Below the pieces are notes generated by a model. It saw only the letters and a program-made list of their open reading frames with translations, did not search any database and was not told where the DNA came from. From Halomonas elongata (lineage in GTDB: Bacteria > Pseudomonadota > Gammaproteobacteria > Pseudomonadales > Halomonadaceae): a stretch of 64,000 nucleotides of DNA. The stretch spans positions 1-64,000 of the forward strand of contig NZ_JAJQTQ010000009.1 in assembly GCF_029081005.1 (NCBI RefSeq), given 5' to 3'. The position numbers and the translations under genes are program-made. This document shows positions 30,186 to 38,719 of the stretch, piece after piece; position 1 is the first letter of the stretch, and every line of letters starts with the position of its first letter.

Positions 30186-31625
30186 TTACGGCCCACAGCG
30201 CCCGTAATCGTCCTCGAAGCGCAGGATGTCGTCCTCGCCCAGGTAGTCACCGCTCTGTACCTCGATCATCACCAGGGGGACGAGGCCCGGGTTCTCGAGG
30301 CGGTGCCGGTGACCCGCGGGAATGTAAGTGGATTCGTTGGTGCGCAACAGCGCGTCCTCGTTCTCATTGATCACCCTGGCGGTACCGCTGACCACGATCC
30401 AGTGCTCATTGCGGTGGTAGTGCATCTGCAGGGATAGTGAGGCGCCGGGTTTGACTTCGATGCGCTTGATCTTGAAGCGGTTCCCTTCTTCCAGCACCGT
30501 ATAGGTGCCCCAGGGACGATGCACCTTGCCATGGTGCCGTTGCCACCCCTTGTCCCTTGCCTCGAGGCGCTCGGTGATTGTCTTCACGTCCTGGCAGCGG
30601 TCCTTGTGGGCGACCAGCAACGCATCGGGCGTATCCACGATCACCAGGTCCCGCACGCCGAGAGTGGCGGTCAGGCCATGCCGGCTGTGGATATAACAGT
30701 TTCGTGTATCCTCCAGTTCTGCATCGCCCAGTACGCTGTTGCCTTGCTCATCGGGTTCCACGAGATCGGCCATGGCCTGCCAGGAACCGATATCGCGCCA
30801 GCCCGGTTCGCAAGGCACCACGGCCACCCGGGAGGATTTCTCCATGAGGGCGCGATCGATCGATTCCCCCACCACGGCGTCAAAATACCCGGCATCCAGA
30901 TGCGCCAGGCTGTGAGCCTCACCCTCGCTGCGGCGTGCCGACTCCAGAGCCGCTTGCGTTGCCTGGAGCAGCGCCGGGGCATGCGTGCCCAGTTCCCCCA
31001 GCAGGCTGTCGACCCGAAAGCAGAACATGCCCGAATTCCACAAGTGTCGGCCGCCGGCCAGGTAGTGTTCGGCCGTTGCGCGATCGGGTTTCTCGATGAA
31101 GCGCACGACCTCGAGGGCCGTGTCAGCGGTCGAGGGCAGGGGTTCTCCCTTCTCGATGTAACCGAAGCCGGTTTCCGCCCGTGTCGGCTGGATACCGAAG
31201 GTCACCAGACGACCCTGCGCAGCGGCCTCCATGGCATTGTCGACCGCGCGACGGAAGGCGGCCTCGTCCTGCACCAGGTGGTCGGCCGGCAGCACCAGCA
31301 TCCGGGCGTCGTCGCCGTAGCGGTATTGCAGTTCCAGTGCCGCGCTGCAAATGGCGGGAGCGGTATTGCGGCCGAAGGGCTCCAGCAGATAGTGCAGGGG
31401 CTGGCGAGGCGATAGCGCCCGGTACTCCTCGTCGGTACGAAAGAACAACTCGCGATGGGTAACCGTGGTGACGCTCTCCACCGGACCGGCGGACTGCCCC
31501 CTGAGGAAGGTTTTCTGCAGCAGCGAAGCATCGCCGTCCACCTTGAGAAAGGGCTTGGGATAGGCCTCTCGGGAGAGAGGCCATAGGCGCGAGCCGGTTC
31601 CCCCGGCGATGATGACGATATGCAT
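30186..31625 (-). CDS. manC: Mannose-1-phosphate guanylyltransferase / mannose-6-phosphate isomerase
   Basis: A bifunctional enzyme of 479 residues that makes GDP-mannose. The N-terminal nucleotidyltransferase has GGTGSRLWPLSREAYPKPFL and FIEKPD motifs; the C-terminal type II phosphomannose isomerase cupin has HRPWGTYTVLEEG and LSLQMHYHRNEHWIVVSG. The start at 31625 (MHIVIIAGGTG) is clear. It stands alone here; GDP-mannose could feed capsule or exopolysaccharide synthesis, or the GT4 enzyme at 34801 (inference). Confidence 0.95.
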   Translation of the reverse strand: MHIVIIAGGTGSRLWPLSREAYPKPFLKVDGDASLLQKTFLRGQSAGPVESVTTVTHRELFFRTDEEYRALSPRQPLHYLLEPFGRNTAPAICSAALELQYRYGDDARMLVLPADHLVQDEAAFRRAVDNAMEAAAQGRLVTFGIQPTRAETGFGYIEKGEPLPSTADTALEVVRFIEKPDRATAEHYLAGGRHLWNSGMFCFRVDSLLGELGTHAPALLQATQAALESARRSEGEAHSLAHLDAGYFDAVVGESIDRALMEKSSRVAVVPCEPGWRDIGSWQAMADLVEPDEQGNSVLGDAELEDTRNCYIHSRHGLTATLGVRDLVIVDTPDALLVAHKDRCQDVKTITERLEARDKGWQRHHGKVHRPWGTYTVLEEGNRFKIKRIEVKPGASLSLQMHYHRNEHWIVVSGTARVINENEDALLRTNESTYIPAGHRHRLENPGLVPLVMIEVQSGDYLGEDDILRFEDDYGRCGP

Positions 31626-31722
31626 GTAGGGACCCTTTGGCGGACGCCTGACTCCAAGCGGCACTGTATCGCCCTGTCGGCAAGCGGGCCAGCCGGGCAT
31701 CATTCGGCGTGTCTCGATCCAT

Positions 31723-31738
31723 CGAGGCCCGGGCCTCG
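31723..31738. terminator. Palindrome downstream of the YceI gene
   Basis: A perfect 16-bp palindrome CGAGGCCCGGGCCTCG lies 12 bp past the stop of the yceI-like gene and upstream of manC. It has no T-run; a transcript-end hairpin is the simplest reading. Confidence 0.4.
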
Positions 31739-31749
31739 GGGTGTGTCCA

Positions 31750-32391
31750 TCACTCCGGTTGCCGTATGGCCTCGAACTCCAGTCTCACCGCCACCGTATC
31801 GCCCACCAGGCCGTTGTCCACTGCGTAGTCCATGCCCCATTCGCTGCGGTTCAGCTCGGTGGTGGCCGAGATGCCCAGGGTGTGCTTTTCATGCCCGAAG
31901 GGGTAGCGATCCGCCTTGTTGAGCCGCACGTCGAGCGTCACCGGGCGCGTCTCGCCGAGCAGCGTCAGGTTTCCGGTCAGGGTGCCGCGATTGTCCTCGA
32001 CCCCGGTGAGCTCGTCGGCCACGAATTCGATGGTGGGGTAGCGGTCGACGTCCAGGAAATCATCGTCCTTGACGTGCTCGTCGCGGCGTTGGTGGTTGGT
32101 AAAGAGGCTGTCGGCCTGGATGGTGGCCGAGCCCGACGCCAGCGTCTGGCGCTGCTCGTCATAGACGAACTCGCCCTCGGCCTCGAGAAACAGGCCGATC
32201 ACGTCGGCATAGTCGACGTGATCCACGGAAAAACTCACCGAGAAATGTGCTGGATCGATGTGGTAGGTCCGTGGTTCCGCCGCGCCGAGGGTAGGCAGAG
32301 CGAGCATCGTGGGGACCAGCAGCCAGAGCAGGGCCCTCTTGAAGGGAGTGACGATCGTGGCAGGGGACGGTGTTCGTATGGAAATTCGCAT
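31750..32391 (-). CDS. YceI-family periplasmic lipid-binding protein
   Basis: A secreted lipocalin-like protein of 213 residues. An N-terminal signal peptide ends ALPTLGAAE and the mature part begins YHIDPAHFSVSFSVDHV, the YceI opening. Family members bind polyisoprenoid-type amphiphiles. The ATG at 32391 has AGGAGG 6 nt upstream. It is 22 bp downstream of the CDP-alcohol phosphatidyltransferase gene in the same direction, so the two are probably cotranscribed, suggesting a link to lipid metabolism. Confidence 0.92.
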   Translation of the reverse strand: MRISIRTPSPATIVTPFKRALLWLLVPTMLALPTLGAAEPRTYHIDPAHFSVSFSVDHVDYADVIGLFLEAEGEFVYDEQRQTLASGSATIQADSLFTNHQRRDEHVKDDDFLDVDRYPTIEFVADELTGVEDNRGTLTGNLTLLGETRPVTLDVRLNKADRYPFGHEKHTLGISATTELNRSEWGMDYAVDNGLVGDTVAVRLEFEAIRQPE

Positions 32392-32413
32392 GGGAGGCCT
32401 CCTCATGGATGTA

Positions 32414-33145
32414 TCAAGGGCAGCGCTGCCGTTGCCATAGCCAGTGAATGTCGCGCAGAAAAGAGGCACTCAGCAGGGTCAGGGCAAGGGCCAGCAGGAA
32501 CGGGGTCATCAGGGGACTGGCGAAAGGGCTGCAGGCGACGAGCAGGGCGCCGACCTGTATCACGCAGATCGCCTTGCGTCGCCGGCTCTCCGGCAGGGGA
32601 GCGGCCAGCCAGGGCCACAGCCTGCCCGAGACGACAAAGACGTAGCGCATGCCGCCGAGCATCAGTACCCAGGGCCCCGCCTTGTCGTGGGTGATCAAGG
32701 CGATGCACAGCAGCAGGATCAGAAAGGCATCCAGCTCCATGTCGAAGCGTGCACCGAAGTGCGTCAGGGTGTGCGTGCGACGGGCCACCCAGCCGTCCAG
32801 CCCATCGAGCAGGAGGGCGAGCAGGGCGAGAGCGCTCAGCGGCCATAGCGTCTCGGCCTCGGCGCCGGGCCGGAACAGGGGGGCCAGGGCCATGCCGGCC
32901 AGGGCGGTAATGAGGGCGCCGCGCAGCAGCGTGACGCGATTGGCCCAGCCGAAGCCGCGCAGCTCGCGTGTCCAGGCGGCGATGACGAGCGCGCTGAGCG
33001 CGAGATGCGCCACGAGTGCCGCTCCCAGCGCACCGGGTGCCTCGTGGCTCGGCCAGAGCGCCAGGCTGATGCCCACCGCCAGCGCCAGGCCCATGGCGAG
33101 ATCCGGCCAGATTCGCCGCGTGTCGGCTCCCTGTTCGATGCGCAT
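32414..33145 (-). CDS. CDP-alcohol phosphatidyltransferase family membrane protein
   Basis: A 243-residue integral membrane enzyme that transfers a phosphatidyl-type group from a CDP-alcohol to an acceptor alcohol. The complete CDP-AP motif D-x2-DG-x2-AR-x8-G-x3-D-x3-D is present (DGLDGWVARR ... GARFDMELD, about residues 113-138). Five to six further hydrophobic segments follow. The start at 33145 has AAGGAG 9 nt upstream. It is divergent from the MDR-PTPS operon and shares its 240-bp intergenic region, so coregulation is plausible. The acceptor is unknown. Confidence 0.9.
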   Translation of the reverse strand: MRIEQGADTRRIWPDLAMGLALAVGISLALWPSHEAPGALGAALVAHLALSALVIAAWTRELRGFGWANRVTLLRGALITALAGMALAPLFRPGAEAETLWPLSALALLALLLDGLDGWVARRTHTLTHFGARFDMELDAFLILLLCIALITHDKAGPWVLMLGGMRYVFVVSGRLWPWLAAPLPESRRRKAICVIQVGALLVACSPFASPLMTPFLLALALTLLSASFLRDIHWLWQRQRCP

Positions 33146-33286
33146 GCCGCGACTCTCCTTGCACCAGTCTTGTACGTCGCGGCCATCATCTGCGGTGTGT
33201 CTCATCACGCTATGCGGCTCCTGAGCGTTGAACGCCTACCCTGTTGAGTGTGGCAATGAATGAGCCGATGCGCTATTCCTGTGCGT

Positions 33287-33304
33287 AGATCTTGTACATG
33301 ATCT
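33287..33304. promoter_or_regulatory. Operator-like palindrome centred on TGTACA
   Basis: AGATCTTGTACATGATCT is an 18-bp inverted repeat with one mismatched pair, 82 bp upstream of the MDR start, in the region shared with the divergent phosphatidyltransferase gene. A second half site TGTATA follows at 33304-33309 and a TTGTACG stands at 33172. No regulator gene is adjacent. The remainder of 33146-33386 has no gene. Confidence 0.5.
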
Positions 33305-33386
33305 GTATAGTTTTGGTCCAAGCCTGTGAGAGGATGGAAATCAGCAGGCCGAATCGGTCGAATCGAGCAGAGAGGCGAGGGAATCC

Positions 33387-34403
33387 ATGGCAGTGATGCA
33401 GGCCAGGGCATTCTGGCGAGTCCCGGGGCCGCGAGGCGAACTGCGGCAGGAATCACTGGCCGAGCCCGGTGAGGGCGAGGTGCTGGTCGAGTCGCGATTC
33501 AGCGCGATCAGCCGCGGGACGGAATCGCTGGTGTTCCATGGCCGGATACCCGATTCCGAATATCAGCGGATGCGCGCGCCTTTCCAGCAAGGCGAGTTCA
33601 ATGACACGCTCAAGTACGGCTATGCGAACGTGGGACGGGTATTGAAGGGGCCGTCGTCTCTGCTGGGGCGCGATGTGTTCTGCCTCTTTCCTCATCAGGA
33701 TCGCTATGTGGTCCCCGAAGCGGCGGTCCTGCCCTTGCCCGACGGGGTGCCGGCGCGTCGGGGCGTGCTCGGCGCCAACATGGAGACGGCCGTCAATGCG
33801 CTCTGGGATGCGGCGCCGGTCGTCGGTGATCGCATCGGCGTGATCGGTGCCGGGGTGGTGGGGGTCCTGGTTGCTGCCCTGGCGGCCGATATTCCGGGCG
33901 CCGACGTCACCCTGGTGGACATCAACCCGGCGCGTGCGCGGCTGGCCCGGCGGCTCGGGGTGAGGTTCCGCCTGCCGGACGACGCACCGGAAAACTGCGA
34001 CCTGGTCTTTCACACCAGCGGCAGCGCCGCGGGCCTGCGTCAGGCCCTGGTCCTGGCCGGCAATGAGGCGCGGGTCATCGAGATGAGCTGGTACGGCACG
34101 CGCGATGTCGAACTCCCGCTGGGCCAGGCCTTTCACTCCCGGCGGCTCTCGCTGCTGGCCTCCCAGGTCGGCCACCCGCGCGCCGACCGTGCCGCCAGGT
34201 GGGGAGGCCAGCGTCGCCTGGCACTGGCCCTGGGGCTGCTCGCCGATCCGCGCTTCGAGGCGTTGCTGGAACCTTCCTGTGCGTTCGAGGATCTGCCATG
34301 GGTAATGGCGAGCGTCACTTCACCGCAAAGCGAGACCCTCTGCCAGGTCGTGCGCTACGGCACCCAAGATGAAGACGATGGCCATTCCGAAAGGAGCGCT
34401 TGA
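33387..34403 (+). CDS. Zinc-independent MDR oxidoreductase
   Basis: A medium-chain dehydrogenase/reductase of 338 residues with the NAD(P)-binding motif GVIGAGVVGVLVAALA at about residues 151-166. The catalytic-zinc ligands (Cys, GHE) and the structural four-cysteine lobe of alcohol dehydrogenases are absent; the corresponding N-terminal region reads FSAISRGTESLVFHG. It heads a run of overlapping genes: its TGA overlaps the next ATG (TGATG). The substrate is unknown; by context it may reduce or oxidise a pterin- or pyrimidine-type side chain. Confidence 0.85.
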   Translation: MAVMQARAFWRVPGPRGELRQESLAEPGEGEVLVESRFSAISRGTESLVFHGRIPDSEYQRMRAPFQQGEFNDTLKYGYANVGRVLKGPSSLLGRDVFCLFPHQDRYVVPEAAVLPLPDGVPARRGVLGANMETAVNALWDAAPVVGDRIGVIGAGVVGVLVAALAADIPGADVTLVDINPARARLARRLGVRFRLPDDAPENCDLVFHTSGSAAGLRQALVLAGNEARVIEMSWYGTRDVELPLGQAFHSRRLSLLASQVGHPRADRAARWGGQRRLALALGLLADPRFEALLEPSCAFEDLPWVMASVTSPQSETLCQVVRYGTQDEDDGHSERSA

Positions 34404-34813
34404 TGTTCAGCCTGACCGTACGCGATCACATGATGATCGCTCACAGCTTTCATGGCGACGTATTCGGGCCGGCACGAAAGCTTCATGGCGCCACCTATGT
34501 GGTGGATGTCAGCTTTTTTCGACCGACGCTCGACGAGCACGACCTGGTGGTGGATATCGGGCTCGCCAGCGAGACGCTGAGCACCGTGTTGAAGGAGTTC
34601 ACCCTGTCCAATCTGGACGATCATGAGGCGTTTCAAGGGCGCAATACCACGACCGAGTTCATGGCGCAGGCGGTCTTTCAGCGCATGGCATGGGCCATCA
34701 CGGACGGGCGCCTGGGCGAGGGGGCCAAGGGGTTGAGTGCCATGAAGGTGACGCTCCATGAATCGCATATCGCCTGGGCCAGCTACGAGGGATCCCTCGA
34801 GTGGGAGGCGTGA
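34403..34813 (+). CDS. 6-pyruvoyl-tetrahydropterin synthase-like protein (divergent PTPS/QueD family)
   Basis: A 136-residue T-fold protein of the PTPS/QueD family. Retained features are MIAHSF (first zinc His, H14), LHG (H28), LDDHEAF and NTTTEFMA, and KVTLHESHIAWASY with the conserved Glu. The usual catalytic Cys before the HGH motif is Ala24, and the third zinc ligand of HGH is Ala30 (LHGAT). It therefore probably does not catalyse canonical 6-pyruvoyl or 6-carboxy-tetrahydropterin formation; H17 could serve as an alternative ligand. AAGGAG lies 6 nt before the ATG. It is coupled to the MDR gene and overlaps the GT4 gene. Confidence 0.82.
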   Translation: MFSLTVRDHMMIAHSFHGDVFGPARKLHGATYVVDVSFFRPTLDEHDLVVDIGLASETLSTVLKEFTLSNLDDHEAFQGRNTTTEFMAQAVFQRMAWAITDGRLGEGAKGLSAMKVTLHESHIAWASYEGSLEWEA

Positions 34814-35910
34814 GCCTTTCCAGCGCGCCTCGGCTGGCCGTCATCGTGCCCGGGCCGCTGCGCCAGGCGACGGGCGGCTATCGTTATGATGCCCGTATCG
34901 TCGACGGGCTGCGGGCAATCGGCTGGGACGTTGCCGTCGACGAGCTCGAGGGGACCTTTCCCGAGGGTGACCGACCGGCCCGGGAGGCCCTGCAGACGGC
35001 CCTCGATGCGCGGCAGGATGGCGACGAGGTCGTGATCGACGGCCTCGCCCTGGGCAATCTGGGGGACGTGGTGACACCGCATCTCGGGCGACTGCGTATC
35101 ACGGCCCTGGTGCATCATCCGCTCGGCGACGAAGCCGGCCTCGACGAGGCGGCGCGTCGGCGCCTGCATGTGCGCGAGATCGACGTGCTGGAGCGAGTGC
35201 ACCGCCTTGTCGTGACGAGCCGTTTCACCGCGCGTCGCCTCGTCGAGCTGGGCGTCACCCGTACGCCCATCGAGGTGGTGGAGCCCGGTGTGGCGCCGGC
35301 TCCCCTGGCTCGAGGCGCCTGGCCGTCGAGGGCCGCCGAGGCCCCGAGGTTGCTGTGCGTGGCAACGCTGACCCCGCGCAAGGGCCATCGGGTCATGCTG
35401 GAAGCGTTGGCGATGCTGCGCCATCGCCCCTGGCGGCTCGAATGCGTCGGCGATGATCGTCGCGCGCCCGAGGAAAGCCAGGCAATCCGGCGGGACATCA
35501 TGGCGCTCGGCCTGCAGAACAGAGTGAGCGTGGCAGGGTGCGTGAACGAGACGGCGCTGGCGCGATGTTACCACGAGGCAGACCTGGTGCTGGTGCCGTC
35601 GTTCTACGAAGGCTATGGCATGGTCGTGACGGAGGCGCTGGCCCGGGGGCTGCCGCTGGTCTCGACCCTCGGCGGGGCATTGCGCGATACGGTTCCCCCG
35701 GAGGCCGCCTGGCGTGTCGAGCCCGGCCGCAGCGAGGCCTTTGCTGCGGCCATCGCGCAATGGTGGTCGAGCGAGGAGCGAGACGCCAAGCGGCGCGGTG
35801 CGGCCCACGGCCGGCTGGCGCTGGCTGGCTGGGAGCGGACGGTGGAACGCTTTGCCGACAGCCTTGCCGGCTCGCCCGGGGTGCCGGCGGGAGTCGTCGA
35901 TGAGCGATGA
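34801..35910 (+). CDS. GT4-family glycosyltransferase
   Basis: A GT-B glycosyltransferase of 369 residues. The N-terminal strand is RLAVIVPGPLRQATGGY; the C-terminal half has CVATLTPRKGHRVMLEAL and the donor-phosphate-binding E-x7-E motif in SFYEGYGMVVTEALARG. The GTG at 34801 follows GAGGGA by 9 nt; GTG 34810, which overlaps the PTPS stop, is possible. It overlaps its neighbours on both sides. Donor and acceptor cannot be read; GDP-mannose (manC nearby) is one candidate donor. Confidence 0.9.
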   Translation: MGGVSLSSAPRLAVIVPGPLRQATGGYRYDARIVDGLRAIGWDVAVDELEGTFPEGDRPAREALQTALDARQDGDEVVIDGLALGNLGDVVTPHLGRLRITALVHHPLGDEAGLDEAARRRLHVREIDVLERVHRLVVTSRFTARRLVELGVTRTPIEVVEPGVAPAPLARGAWPSRAAEAPRLLCVATLTPRKGHRVMLEALAMLRHRPWRLECVGDDRRAPEESQAIRRDIMALGLQNRVSVAGCVNETALARCYHEADLVLVPSFYEGYGMVVTEALARGLPLVSTLGGALRDTVPPEAAWRVEPGRSEAFAAAIAQWWSSEERDAKRRGAAHGRLALAGWERTVERFADSLAGSPGVPAGVVDER

Positions 35911-36787
35911 TGCCCTCTTTGCCGCGTCATGGCTGGCGCTTCGCGAGCCCGTCGATGCACGTTCCCGTGCCGAGCGACTCAACGGGATGGCGGCGGCCTG
36001 GCTGGCGGAGCGCCGGGCCGCGACTCGGCGGCCGCTGAAGGTGCTCGACCTCGGGGCGGGGAGCGGCAGCAACCTGCGCTATCTCGGCTCCCGCCTGGCG
36101 ATGCCTCAACACTGGACGCTGATCGACCAGGATGCGGCGCTGCTGGATATCGCGATGGCGGAGGCCGCGCCATGCGAGGCGGAGGCACGCTGCGTCGACA
36201 TGGGCCGTTGGCGGCGCCGCCCCGACGAGCTGGCGGCATGGCTCGACGGAACGGATCTGCTGACCGCGTCGGCATTGCTCGACCTGATGTCGCATCCCTG
36301 GGTCACGATGCTGGCGGAGGCCGCGAGCCGGCACCGGGTCGCGGTGCTGTTGGCATTGAGCGTGAACGGGGACTGGCGGCTGGACACCCAAAGCCCCGCC
36401 TCCCGGGAATGGACGCGCGAGGATCAATGGGTTCGCCATGTCTATCGCGACCATCAGGCCACCGACAAGGGCGTGGGGCAGGCACTGGGCGGACAGGCGC
36501 CGGCCGTGATGGCGTCGGCGCTGGAGGCATGCGGCTATCGGCTGTACCTGGCCGACAGCCCCTGGGTACTGCAGGGGCTCGATGATCGGGCTCTCGGCGA
36601 AGCACTGCTCGACGGCTGGCGCTCGGCCGCATGCGAGCAGGCGCCCGAGGCCGCCGATGCCATCCGGGACTGGCATGCGGCGCGGCTGTCGTGCTGGCGT
36701 CGGGGAGAACTGACGATACGGGTCGGGCATCGGGATCTGTTGGCCCTGCCGGGATCCACCATGCCCACCGGGACGGCGCGCCGATGA
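35900..36787 (+). CDS. Class I SAM-dependent methyltransferase
   Basis: A 295-residue Rossmann methyltransferase with motif I VLDLGAGSGSNLRYLGSRL at about residues 48-66, an acidic motif II (LIDQDAALLDIA), and SALLDLMSHPW in the motif IV region. The ATG at 35900 has GCGGGAG upstream and overlaps the GT4 stop by 11 bp; its own stop overlaps the next start (ATGA). It resembles methyltransferases acting on small glycosylated or lipid-linked molecules only in general layout; the substrate is unknown. Confidence 0.87.
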   Translation: MSDDALFAASWLALREPVDARSRAERLNGMAAAWLAERRAATRRPLKVLDLGAGSGSNLRYLGSRLAMPQHWTLIDQDAALLDIAMAEAAPCEAEARCVDMGRWRRRPDELAAWLDGTDLLTASALLDLMSHPWVTMLAEAASRHRVAVLLALSVNGDWRLDTQSPASREWTREDQWVRHVYRDHQATDKGVGQALGGQAPAVMASALEACGYRLYLADSPWVLQGLDDRALGEALLDGWRSAACEQAPEAADAIRDWHAARLSCWRRGELTIRVGHRDLLALPGSTMPTGTARR

Positions 36788-38715
36788 TCCGGGGCCTGTC
36801 ATGGGCGGCGCTCGGGGCGCGCTGGGCCATCGTGCTGGCGGCGGTCGCGCTGGTCTATCACCTCGTCGATGGTGACCGGGTCGGCGTGCGGTTCGATGAT
36901 GTCCAGTTCGTCTGGGTCGCGGCGGGACTGGCGATCTCCGTGCCCCAGGTGGCCATGTCCGCCTGGCGCTGGTGGTACACCTTGCGTTGCCTGGGGCTGC
37001 GCATGGGCGGTTGGCAGGCCCTTCAGGAGTACTATCTGGCGACCTTTCTCAACCAGGTCCTTCCGGGTGGCATGGCAGGCGATGCGACCCGTGCCTGGCG
37101 TCACGCCCGACAGGCGGGGCCGGCCTGGGGCGATCGGCGCCGTCAGCAGGCGCTTCGGGCGGTGTTCATCGAACGGATCTCGGGGCAGGTCGCGCTGGCC
37201 ATGCTGGTGGTGGCGAGTCTGGGGCTGCTGCCGTCATGGCAACCCTGGCGAAGCCAGCTGGCGATCTCTGCCGGTGGCCTCGGCTGGGCCGTCGTCGTGG
37301 TGTGCGTCGTCGTCGGTGGTGGCCTGCTGGTCTGGCGCTCCGGCGCCGGGCTGCCGTGGGAGCGGCCATGGCCCGCCATCGTTGCCGGGGCGTGGCAGGA
37401 TCTTCGGCGCAGCTTGCTGGCTCCCCGGCCATTGAGCCTCCACCTCCTGGTCTCGAGCGCCACGGTACTCAGCTATGGCCTGGTGATGGTCTGCGCCGCG
37501 CGTGCCATCGGGATAGCGACACCGACGAGCACCCTGCTGGCGTTGGCCCCCTTGCTGTTGCTGGCCATGGCAATGCCGCTGAGTCTCGCCGGCTGGGGGT
37601 GGCGGGAAGGCGCCGCGGCCCTGGTCTGGCCGTTGGTCGGCCTGTCCAGCTCCGATGGCGTGGCAGTGTCGCTGGCGTACGGGTTGCTGGTGCTGCTGTC
37701 GAGCCTGCCCGGTGCCCTGGTGCTGCTGGTCGTGGTCATGATGCCGCGGACCGATCGACCTCCAGGTGCCGACTCTCCGGCCTTCTCATCGTTCCCCGCG
37801 AAGCGCGAGGTCGAAGAGGGTGTCGGTTCCCAGCGAAAAGCGGCGGCAGGTTGGGCGTCGCGCGTCGTCCAGGGTATCGATGGGCGGCAGGTTCAGGCCG
37901 GCCCTGCCCGAGCCGATCAACAATGGGGCGACGAGCAGGTGCAGGCGGTCCAGGGCATCCGCCGCCAGAAAGTGCGACAGGGTGGTACTGCCGCCCTCGA
38001 CCAGGACGCGTCGATATCCCGCCTCGCGCAACCGGACGATGACCGCCCGGGCCAGGGCGTCATCGGGAGCGACGGCCAGTTCCTCTCGTTGCAGGTGCGT
38101 CGCACCGCCATCGGAGAGAGCGCCGGGCGCCACCAGATGAAGGGTTCGGGCCTCGCCATCGGTGAACAGACGATGATGCTCGGCGAGTCGCCCCTTGGGG
38201 TCGATCACCACGCGCAGCGGATGGGGGCCCGGGACATGCCGCACGGTCAACGCCGGGTCGTCCGCGGCGACGGTTCCGGCGCCGACCACCACGGCGTCGG
38301 CCAGGGCCCGCAAGCGATGCAGATGCGTGCGCGCTGCGATGCCGTTGATGTAGTGGGAATGCCCGGTCCGAGTCGCGATGCGTCCATCCAGGCTCTGCCC
38401 CAGTTGGCCGATGATGCAGCCCTCCGGGGCACACAGGATGGGCAGCAGGGCATCGAGCAGGTCGGCACTGTCGGCATCGAGTTCGGGGTCGGCGCGCCAG
38501 GTCGCGTCGCCCGTCATCGTCAGGCGGCCCGGGGCGAGATCCACGGCCAGGGGACCCGACGACCAGTCGTGATCGCGCGCGCTCAGCAGGGCCTGCCAGC
38601 AGGCGTCGATACGAGGCGTGGAACAGGGCATGGGGGCTCCTTCCGAGGGGACCGAATCATCATGCGGGGATCGCCCGCCAAGGACAACCGGGCCAGTACG
38701 ACAGCGAGAGGATAG
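36784..38715 (+). CDS. Lysylphosphatidylglycerol synthase TM-domain/flippase-like (AglD-type) protein, with anomalous 3' extension
   Basis: The first ~325 residues form a polytopic membrane domain of the UPF0104/AglD-flippase type: PQVAMSAWRWWYTLRCLGL, then FLNQVLPGGMAGDATRAWR and FIERISGQVALAML are family hallmarks. Homologues end at about this length, but here the frame stays open for another ~318 codons to a TAG at 38713-38715, running antisense through the whole ribD-like gene. The extension is hydrophilic and low in complexity, as expected of an antisense shadow. Either the stop was lost, a sequencing error hides it (a +1 shift before about 37739 would meet a TGA), or a genuine long fusion exists. 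The domain call is firm, the 3' end is not. Confidence 0.65.
   Translation: MIRGLSWAALGARWAIVLAAVALVYHLVDGDRVGVRFDDVQFVWVAAGLAISVPQVAMSAWRWWYTLRCLGLRMGGWQALQEYYLATFLNQVLPGGMAGDATRAWRHARQAGPAWGDRRRQQALRAVFIERISGQVALAMLVVASLGLLPSWQPWRSQLAISAGGLGWAVVVVCVVVGGGLLVWRSGAGLPWERPWPAIVAGAWQDLRRSLLAPRPLSLHLLVSSATVLSYGLVMVCAARAIGIATPTSTLLALAPLLLLAMAMPLSLAGWGWREGAAALVWPLVGLSSSDGVAVSLAYGLLVLLSSLPGALVLLVVVMMPRTDRPPGADSPAFSSFPAKREVEEGVGSQRKAAAGWASRVVQGIDGRQVQAGPARADQQWGDEQVQAVQGIRRQKVRQGGTAALDQDASISRLAQPDDDRPGQGVIGSDGQFLSLQVRRTAIGESAGRHQMKGSGLAIGEQTMMLGESPLGVDHHAQRMGARDMPHGQRRVVRGDGSGADHHGVGQGPQAMQMRARCDAVDVVGMPGPSRDASIQALPQLADDAALRGTQDGQQGIEQVGTVGIEFGVGAPGRVARHRQAARGEIHGQGTRRPVVIARAQQGLPAGVDTRRGTGHGGSFRGDRIIMRGSPAKDNRASTTARG
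37786..38631 (-). CDS. RibD C-terminal-type (dihydrofolate reductase-like) pyrimidine reductase
   Basis: A 281-residue protein with only the reductase half of RibD. The core reads GQLGQSLDGRIATRTGHSHYING, then ADAVVVGAGTVAADDPALTVR and HPLRVVIDPKGRL, and near the end VLVEGGSTTLSHFL and VAPLLIGSGRAGL. In riboflavin synthesis this domain reduces the ribosyl side chain of the pyrimidine intermediate to ribityl. There is no deaminase zinc motif; the ~70-residue N-terminus is unrelated. The start at 38631 leaves an 88-bp gap to the divergent GTP cyclohydrolase II gene. It lies antisense inside the extension of the flippase-like frame. Confidence 0.88.
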   Translation of the reverse strand: MPCSTPRIDACWQALLSARDHDWSSGPLAVDLAPGRLTMTGDATWRADPELDADSADLLDALLPILCAPEGCIIGQLGQSLDGRIATRTGHSHYINGIAARTHLHRLRALADAVVVGAGTVAADDPALTVRHVPGPHPLRVVIDPKGRLAEHHRLFTDGEARTLHLVAPGALSDGGATHLQREELAVAPDDALARAVIVRLREAGYRRVLVEGGSTTLSHFLAADALDRLHLLVAPLLIGSGRAGLNLPPIDTLDDARRPTCRRFSLGTDTLFDLALRGER

Positions 38716-38719
38716 CGTC

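Noticed and set aside
34783-36072. Minus-strand open frame of 429 codons
   Set aside because: Antisense to the GT4 and methyltransferase genes, which carry clear motifs.
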